A stretch of DNA of 24,452 nt. It comes from a virus. Below the pieces are notes generated by a model. That model worked only from the letters and a program-made list of their open reading frames with translations, made no database searches and was not told the origin of the DNA. Made by a program: the position numbers and the translations under genes. Where the stretch lies: positions 1 to 24,452 of the IMG/VR virus record IMGVR_UViG_3300011114_000166. One strand, 5' to 3'. Shown here one piece after another: positions 19,730-24,452 of this stretch; the first letter of the stretch is position 1, and the number at the start of each line of letters is the position of its first letter.

Positions 19730-19994
19730 AGAGGGAAAAAGTCCGAGTGGTGGCCTGAATGCCAAGGGACGCGCCAGCGCCAAGGCCGAAGGTATGAATC
19801 TGAAAGCGCCGGTGAAGTCTGGTGACAACCCGCGCAGGGCATCATTCCTTGCGAGAATGGGCAATATGCCTGGCCCTGAGATGAAGAACGGTGAGCCGAC
19901 TCGGCTGAGTCTGAGTCTGAAGGCATGGGGCGCGTCAAGTAAGGCTGATGCAAAAGCAAAGGCCAAAGCAATTTCTGCAAGGAACAAGAAATGA
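19704..19994 (+). CDS. Small basic conserved phage protein, DUF6321-like (96 aa)
   Basis: The protein begins MKTPAWQRKEGKSPSGGLNA and contains APVKSGDNPRRASFLARMGN, then MPGPEMKNGEPTRLSLSLKA. I recall this as the highly conserved core of DUF6321, a small family found beside packaging genes of phages. It ends in an Ala/Lys helix. It is strongly basic and likely binds nucleic acid or a packaged-DNA partner. It overlaps the methyltransferase by 26 bases and the portal gene by ATGA. Confidence 0.8.
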   Translation: MKTPAWQRKEGKSPSGGLNAKGRASAKAEGMNLKAPVKSGDNPRRASFLARMGNMPGPEMKNGEPTRLSLSLKAWGASSKADAKAKAKAISARNKK

Positions 19995-22168
19995 TCAACG
20001 ATTTGCAAATGACCACCGACATGGCCGCCGTCAATCCGATGGATGACACTGAGTTGCAGGGCATTGTTGCCGGTGAGTTGGAAGATGCCGTCAGCTACAT
20101 TGATGCCGATGTCTCACCGATTCGCGCCAAGGGTACAGAGTACTACCGTGGCGACCCTTTTGGCAATGAGGAAGATGGCCGCAGCCAGGTTGTTGCGATG
20201 GAGGTGCGCGACACGGTGAGCGCCATGCTGCCAAGTCTGATGCGCGTTTTCTTCAGCACCGAGAATGTCGTGGAATATGTGCCGCGTGGACCGGAAGATG
20301 TTGCTGGCGCACAGCAGGCGACTGACTACGCAAATTACATTTTCAGCAACGACAACAACGGTTTCATGACCACCTATGCGCTGTTCAAGGACTCGTTGGT
20401 GCGTAAGTGCGGCATTGCCAAATACTGGTGGGATGAGTCAGAAGAGGTCAAGATTGAGGATTATTCTGGCCTCGATGACCAGACCGTGCAGATGCTGATG
20501 AGTGAGCAGGCCGAGGTCAAGATTGTGGTCAGCTACCCTGATCCTATGCAACCAGGCATTCAAAACATTGATCCAATGACGGGTCAGCCTGGCCCTATGC
20601 AGCAGCCGATGCTGCATGACGTGCAGATTAAGCGCACCGTCAAGGACGGCCGTATCAAGATCATGGCGGTGCCACCTGAAGAGTTGGTGATTGATCGCCG
20701 AGCCAGATCGTTTGATGATGCTGGCATCATTGCTCACCGTCAGATGGCAACGGTGGACGATCTGATTCAGATGGGCTACGAGTTGGAGGAGATTGAGGAA
20801 AACATATCCAGCACCGACCTAGACAGCAATGACGAGTACTTGGCACGTCAGCCGCTGTCCACCACCATGGGTGCCGGTGACAGTTTGAATCCTGGTCAGC
20901 GCCGCGTGCTGTACGTTGAGTCTTACATTCGCGTGGACTTTGACGGTGACGGCATTCCAGAATTGCGTAAAGTCTGCTGCATGGGTTCTGGCTACACCGT
21001 AGTGCGTAATCTGCCGTCCAGTTACATCCCATTTGTGGACTTCCCCTGCGATCCAGAGCCGCATACCTCACCGCTGGAAGCCATGTCGATATTCGATCTG
21101 ACGCATGACATTCAGGAGATCAAGTCCGAGGTGCTGCGAAACACGCTGGACTCGCTGGCGCAGTCTATCCACCCACGCACTGCCGTGGTTGAAGGCCAAG
21201 TTAACATTGATGATGTACTGAACAACGAAACCGGTGCCATTATCCGGATGCGTGCGCCTGGCATGGTGCAGCCGTTCTCTACGCCATTTGTCGGTCAGGC
21301 CGCATTCCCCATGCTGGACTACATGGATTCCATGAAGGAAGACCGTACCGGCATGAGCAAGGCCGCGATGGGGTTGGATGCTGACGCATTGCAGTCCAGC
21401 ACCAAGGCAGCTGTGGCGGCCACCATTGGTGCCAGCCAAGGCCGTATTGAGTTGCAAGCACGCATACTGGCCGAGGGCATGAAGAAACTGTTTAAGGGCA
21501 TTCTGTACCTGATGACTACCCACCAAGACAAGCCGCGCATGGTGCGCTTGCGAAATGAGTGGGTTGAGATTGACCCGCGAGTCTGGAATTCCAGCATGGA
21601 CGTGACGGTCAATATTGGCTTGGGCAATGGCGACACCAACGAGCGCATCCAAGCACTGACCATGATTGCGGGAAAGCAAGAGCAGATCATGCAGCAGTTT
21701 GGTCTGAGCAATCCGGTGGTGACACCGGCCATGTACATCCGCAGCATCCAAAAGATCATTGAGTTGTCTGGATTCAAAGATGCATCAAGTTATATTCAAA
21801 CGCTGCCGGCAGACTTCCAGATGCCGCAGGCCGATGCGCCAAAGCCAACGCCAGAGGAGGTGCTGGCACAGGTTCAGGCTCAGTCGATCCAAGCCGACAT
21901 CCAGAAAAAGGCTGCCGAGCTGGAGTTGAAACGCGAGCAAATGATCCGCGATGACGATTACCGTAGAGATCAAATGGCGCAAGACTTAATGCTCAAGAAA
22001 TATGAACTTGAGTTAAAGTACAACACACAAATTAGCACTGCCGAGATCGAAGCGCGGCAGGCTATGGATCGTGAGGCCATGCAGCAGCAGTCAGCAATTG
22101 TCCAGCAGGCAGTGCAGACGGCGGCCAATGTGCCTCCACCCATCAACCTTAATGGAATGGCTCAATGA
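19991..22168 (+). CDS. Portal protein, P22-like (725 aa)
   Basis: Length and pattern fit P22/SU10-type portal proteins, which form the 12-subunit ring at one head vertex. The N-terminus has GRSQVVAMEVRDTVSAMLPS and LMRVFFST, the middle carries an Asp-rich DFDGDGIPELRK segment, and PLEAMSIFDLTHDIQEIKSE marks the portal clip/wing region. DRTGMSKAAMGLDADALQSS and TKAAVAATIGASQGRIELQA are strongly conserved features of this family. The C-terminal 110 residues form a long coiled, Gln-rich barrel-like tail. The ATGA overlaps on both sides indicate one transcript with neighbouring head genes. Confidence 0.9.
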   Translation: MINDLQMTTDMAAVNPMDDTELQGIVAGELEDAVSYIDADVSPIRAKGTEYYRGDPFGNEEDGRSQVVAMEVRDTVSAMLPSLMRVFFSTENVVEYVPRGPEDVAGAQQATDYANYIFSNDNNGFMTTYALFKDSLVRKCGIAKYWWDESEEVKIEDYSGLDDQTVQMLMSEQAEVKIVVSYPDPMQPGIQNIDPMTGQPGPMQQPMLHDVQIKRTVKDGRIKIMAVPPEELVIDRRARSFDDAGIIAHRQMATVDDLIQMGYELEEIEENISSTDLDSNDEYLARQPLSTTMGAGDSLNPGQRRVLYVESYIRVDFDGDGIPELRKVCCMGSGYTVVRNLPSSYIPFVDFPCDPEPHTSPLEAMSIFDLTHDIQEIKSEVLRNTLDSLAQSIHPRTAVVEGQVNIDDVLNNETGAIIRMRAPGMVQPFSTPFVGQAAFPMLDYMDSMKEDRTGMSKAAMGLDADALQSSTKAAVAATIGASQGRIELQARILAEGMKKLFKGILYLMTTHQDKPRMVRLRNEWVEIDPRVWNSSMDVTVNIGLGNGDTNERIQALTMIAGKQEQIMQQFGLSNPVVTPAMYIRSIQKIIELSGFKDASSYIQTLPADFQMPQADAPKPTPEEVLAQVQAQSIQADIQKKAAELELKREQMIRDDDYRRDQMAQDLMLKKYELELKYNTQISTAEIEARQAMDREAMQQQSAIVQQAVQTAANVPPPINLNGMAQ

Positions 22169-22425
22169 ACGAAGAACAAGTACGAAAAGGCCGCCGGTCT
22201 GAGCAGTTTATGCAGGACGAGGTATTTGCAACGGCCTTGGAGAAGATGCGTGGCGATTTGCTTTGGGAGTTTGAGAACAGCAAGCCGGAAGAGGCTGCAA
22301 AGCGTGAAATTTGTTGGGCGCAGTTGCGTGCCATTGAAAATTTTAAGAACGAACTCACCAAAATGATCGACAACGGCAAGGTGGCACAGCGTGCCATTGA
22401 GCGCGCGCAAAAGAATCTTGTTTAA
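22165..22425 (+). CDS. Small hypothetical protein between portal and scaffold (86 aa)
   Basis: The ATG overlaps the portal stop (ATGA). The protein is charged and fully helical. It contains SEQFMQDEVFATALEKMRGD near the start and AQLRAIENFKNELTKMIDNG near the end. Small proteins of this form commonly sit between portal and scaffold genes in P22-like and related phages, and I recall a similar helical motif there; their role is not known. A head-assembly helper is a guess. Confidence 0.7.
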   Translation: MNEEQVRKGRRSEQFMQDEVFATALEKMRGDLLWEFENSKPEEAAKREICWAQLRAIENFKNELTKMIDNGKVAQRAIERAQKNLV

Positions 22426-22440
22426 ATAGGGAAATAGACC

Positions 22441-23433
22441 ATGCAGACAGTAGCACCAACGCCAGCAGGCAGTGCCGTTCAAGGTCATATGAATATGGCT
22501 GAAGCAGCCGATGCACTTGTAGGAATGCTCCCCGATGAGGGACAAGAGGATTCAGGCGAGTCGCAGTTGCCCGAAGAGGGCGCGGCGGGAGAAGATGAGT
22601 TGCTGACCGATGCAGACGCGGATAGCAACGAAACTGATCCCGAACAATCCGAAGAAGATGAGAATTCTGAAGAGGAAGAACAGCCACAAGTCTTCACCGT
22701 CAAGGTTGACGGTAAAGAAGTCGAGGTGACGCTGGAGGAACTCCAAAAGGGATATTCAAGGACTCAGGATTACACACGCAAAACGCAGCAAATTGCCGAG
22801 GTGCGAAAGCACGCCGAGGCAGAGTTGCAGGCAGTGCGTGCCGAGCGCGAGCAATACGCTCATTTGTTAGGAGCTTTAGAGGCTCAGGTTCAGCAGGCAA
22901 CGCAGCCAAACATTGATTGGGAACGTCTTTACCAAGAAGACCCCATTGAGTGGGTACGGCAGCGCGAGGTGATGCGAGAAAACCAAGAGAAGAATGCGGC
23001 TATTCAAAGCGAAAAGCAGCGTCTGTCTCAGTTGTCGCAACAGGAACAAATGCAGCATCACCAGATGGTGTTGCAGCAAGAGCAAGAGGCTTTGGTGGCG
23101 GCTATTCCAGAATGGAAAGATTCCAAAAAGGCTGCGGCTGAAAAAGCCATGCTCGTTCAATTCGGCCAAAAGGCTGGATTCTCACCTGATGAACTTAAGA
23201 ATGTTCTCGATCACAGGGCGGTTGTACTGCTGCGAAAAGCGGCGCTGTACGACCAGATGGTGTCCAAGCGTGGACAGATCAAGCCGGTGACGAACAATGG
23301 GCCAAGACCCGCAAAGCCTGGTGCAGCGGGAAGAGTTTCTAACAATACTGAGGCATTGCGAGCACAACAGCGTCTTGCGAAAACTGGCCGTGTCGATGAC
23401 GCGGCTGATGCCATCTACAAACTATTGAAATAA
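22441..23433 (+). CDS. Scaffolding protein (330 aa)
   Basis: AGGGAAA precedes the ATG at 22441. The N-terminal 85 residues are very acidic (DENSEEEEQ and similar runs). VFTVKVDGKEVEVTLEELQK then forms a short folded repeat of the type found in phage scaffolds, followed by GYSRTQDYTRKTQQ. A long Gln/Glu-rich coiled coil runs from about 110 to 220. The basic C-terminus (PKPGAAGR-like and RAQQRLAKTGRVDDAADAIY) would contact the capsid protein. Position just before the capsid gene is the usual one. It would shape the procapsid and then leave. Confidence 0.8.
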   Translation: MQTVAPTPAGSAVQGHMNMAEAADALVGMLPDEGQEDSGESQLPEEGAAGEDELLTDADADSNETDPEQSEEDENSEEEEQPQVFTVKVDGKEVEVTLEELQKGYSRTQDYTRKTQQIAEVRKHAEAELQAVRAEREQYAHLLGALEAQVQQATQPNIDWERLYQEDPIEWVRQREVMRENQEKNAAIQSEKQRLSQLSQQEQMQHHQMVLQQEQEALVAAIPEWKDSKKAAAEKAMLVQFGQKAGFSPDELKNVLDHRAVVLLRKAALYDQMVSKRGQIKPVTNNGPRPAKPGAAGRVSNNTEALRAQQRLAKTGRVDDAADAIYKLLK

Positions 23434-23443
23434 GGAATTCACC

Positions 23444-24406
23444 ATGTCTATCGTAAGTAACACGTTCACCACATACTCTGCAAAGGGTATTCGTGAAGAT
23501 TTGAGCAATGTGATCACAAACATTTCTCCCGAAGAAACACCGTACCAATCCAACATTGGCCGCGAAACTGTTCAAAACACTTTGTTTGAATGGCAAACCG
23601 ATGCACTCGCTGACGCTGCTGCTAACGCACAGCTTGAGGGTGATGACGTTGGCACATTTGATTCAGTGACAGCAACCGTCCGCTTGACTAACTATGCTCA
23701 GATTTCACGCAAGACTATTGTCTTGTCGAACACTGAAGAAGTTGTCAACAAGGCTGGCCGCCGTTCTGAACTGGCATACCAGATCGCCAAGCGTGGCTCT
23801 GAACTGAAACGCGATCAAGAATTCATCTTCTTGAATGGCGGTGTTGCTGTTGCCGGCAACACTACCACTGCTCGCGTGACTGCCTCTTTGGGTGCGTTTA
23901 TCAAGACCAACACCGATAAGCAAACCAACGGCACTGACCCAAGCTACACCACACTGCCAAACAGTGCGCGTACTGATGGCAACGTGCGTACTTTCACTGA
24001 AACCATTCTGAAGAATGTGATTCAGAAAGTATGGTCTGCTGGCGGTACACCCAAAATCCTGATGGTTGGCCCTGTCAACAAGCAGCGCGTTTCCGGTTTC
24101 TCTGGCATTGCATCTTCACGTTACAACATCAATGGTGGCGACCGCCCTGCCACTTTGATCGGCGCTGTTGATATCTACGTCAGCGATTTCGGTCAAGTTT
24201 CTGTCATCGCTAACCGCTTCCAGCGCGAGCGTGATGCATGGATCATTGATCCTGAGTACGCAAAGATGACTGTGCTGCGTCCTTACCAGCAAGTCGAATT
24301 GGCAAAAACAGGTGACGCTGAGAAACGTATGCTGTTGATCGAATTCGGCCACAAGGTGCTGGCTGAAAACGCTCACGGTCTGGCAGCAGACTTGATCACT
24401 TCTTAA
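23444..24406 (+). CDS. Major capsid protein, SU10/DUF5309-like (320 aa)
   Basis: AAGGA precedes the ATG. The N-terminus has TYSAKGIREDLSNVITNISP, then EETPYQSNIG, the hallmark opening of SU10-type (DUF5309) HK97-fold capsid proteins. LTNYAQISRKTIVLSNTEEV follows, with ELAYQIAKRGSELKRDQEFI as the long spine helix. The C-terminal domain has VDIYVSDFGQVSVIANRF and ends with MLLIEFGHKVLAENAHG. Length is usual. Codon use looks adapted for high expression. A stable hairpin follows the stop. Confidence 0.9.
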   Translation: MSIVSNTFTTYSAKGIREDLSNVITNISPEETPYQSNIGRETVQNTLFEWQTDALADAAANAQLEGDDVGTFDSVTATVRLTNYAQISRKTIVLSNTEEVVNKAGRRSELAYQIAKRGSELKRDQEFIFLNGGVAVAGNTTTARVTASLGAFIKTNTDKQTNGTDPSYTTLPNSARTDGNVRTFTETILKNVIQKVWSAGGTPKILMVGPVNKQRVSGFSGIASSRYNINGGDRPATLIGAVDIYVSDFGQVSVIANRFQRERDAWIIDPEYAKMTVLRPYQQVELAKTGDAEKRMLLIEFGHKVLAENAHGLAADLITS

Positions 24407-24420
24407 TCAAATAAGAGGAA

Positions 24421-24442
24421 AGGGGAGGAGAAATCCTCCCCT
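24421..24442 (+). terminator. GAAA-loop hairpin after the capsid gene
   Basis: GGGGAGGA (24422-24429) pairs perfectly with TCCTCCCC (24434-24441) across a GAAA tetraloop, with one extra A-T pair outside. Only a weak T stretch follows (TACTTAC), so it may stabilise the capsid mRNA or cause partial termination. The window ends ten bases later. Confidence 0.65.
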
Positions 24443-24452
24443 ACTTACATGG

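Noticed and set aside
21068-21751. Long minus-strand open frame (227 aa) and another at 21319-21777
   Set aside because: Both lie wholly inside the well-supported portal gene on the other strand, have His/Leu-rich low-quality translations and no ribosome site; they are antisense shadows.
1-24452. tRNA genes, integrase, transposase or attachment site
   Set aside because: I looked for cloverleaf-like stretches, recombinase motifs and IS-type inverted ends and found none I could support.

Overview
The window is a stretch of tailed-phage genome, most likely a podovirus-like phage or related prophage of a Gram-negative host. The main evidence is a P22-like portal, a two-gene terminase, a scaffold followed by an SU10/DUF5309-like major capsid protein, and long Gln/Ala-rich ejection-type proteins. 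A freshwater betaproteobacterial host is a guess from overall style and composition; nothing in the sequence proves it. I see no integrase, DNA polymerase, lysis cassette or tRNA gene. An HTH repressor-like gene sits between two divergent transcription units, so a lysogenic or plasmid-like state cannot be excluded.

Layout, left to right. (1) 1-7023, plus strand: the end of the virion module. It holds a Gly-rich protein with a CFI-box-like C-terminus (cut by the left edge), three proteins of ejection type (two sizeable, one small), a large ejection-type protein, and a 497-aa protein whose C-terminal two thirds resembles a PARP-like ADP-ribosyltransferase. (2) 6996-9667, minus strand: a compact run of about eleven very small, mostly overlapping genes. 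These include two HTH or winged-HTH proteins, a C2H2 zinc finger started from TTG, and two or three tiny membrane proteins that are easy to miss. It looks like an early host-takeover or accessory operon. (3) 9668-9893: a control region with divergent promoters, two palindromic operator candidates, and a hairpin plus strong terminator that may be a small RNA. (4) 9894-14693, plus strand: the replication operon, with Cro-like regulator, RuvC-like resolvase, Fe-S PD-(D/E)XK nuclease, probable ssDNA-binding protein, terminator, and primase-helicase. (5) 14694-16324: two origin-like elements. The first is a cluster of CGATCGGAA repeats and palindromes directly after the primase-helicase. The second is four perfect TTATCCACA DnaA boxes around an AT-rich core between the small and large terminase genes. 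(6) 16325-24406, plus strand: packaging and head genes, from terminase large subunit through two small basic proteins, a Cys-rich protein, a glycosyltransferase-methyltransferase pair, portal, scaffold and major capsid protein, closed by a hairpin.

Taken together, early regulatory genes would be read leftward and replication genes rightward from the switch at about 9.7-9.9 kb. Replication would start at one or both origin-like clusters, possibly using host DnaA. The late genes would run from the terminase onward, and the left end of the window looks like the distal end of that late block on a circular or permuted map. The most interesting parts are the candidate virion-delivered ADP-ribosyltransferase, the DnaA-box cluster, the iteron-like cluster, and the dense minus-strand small-gene operon.
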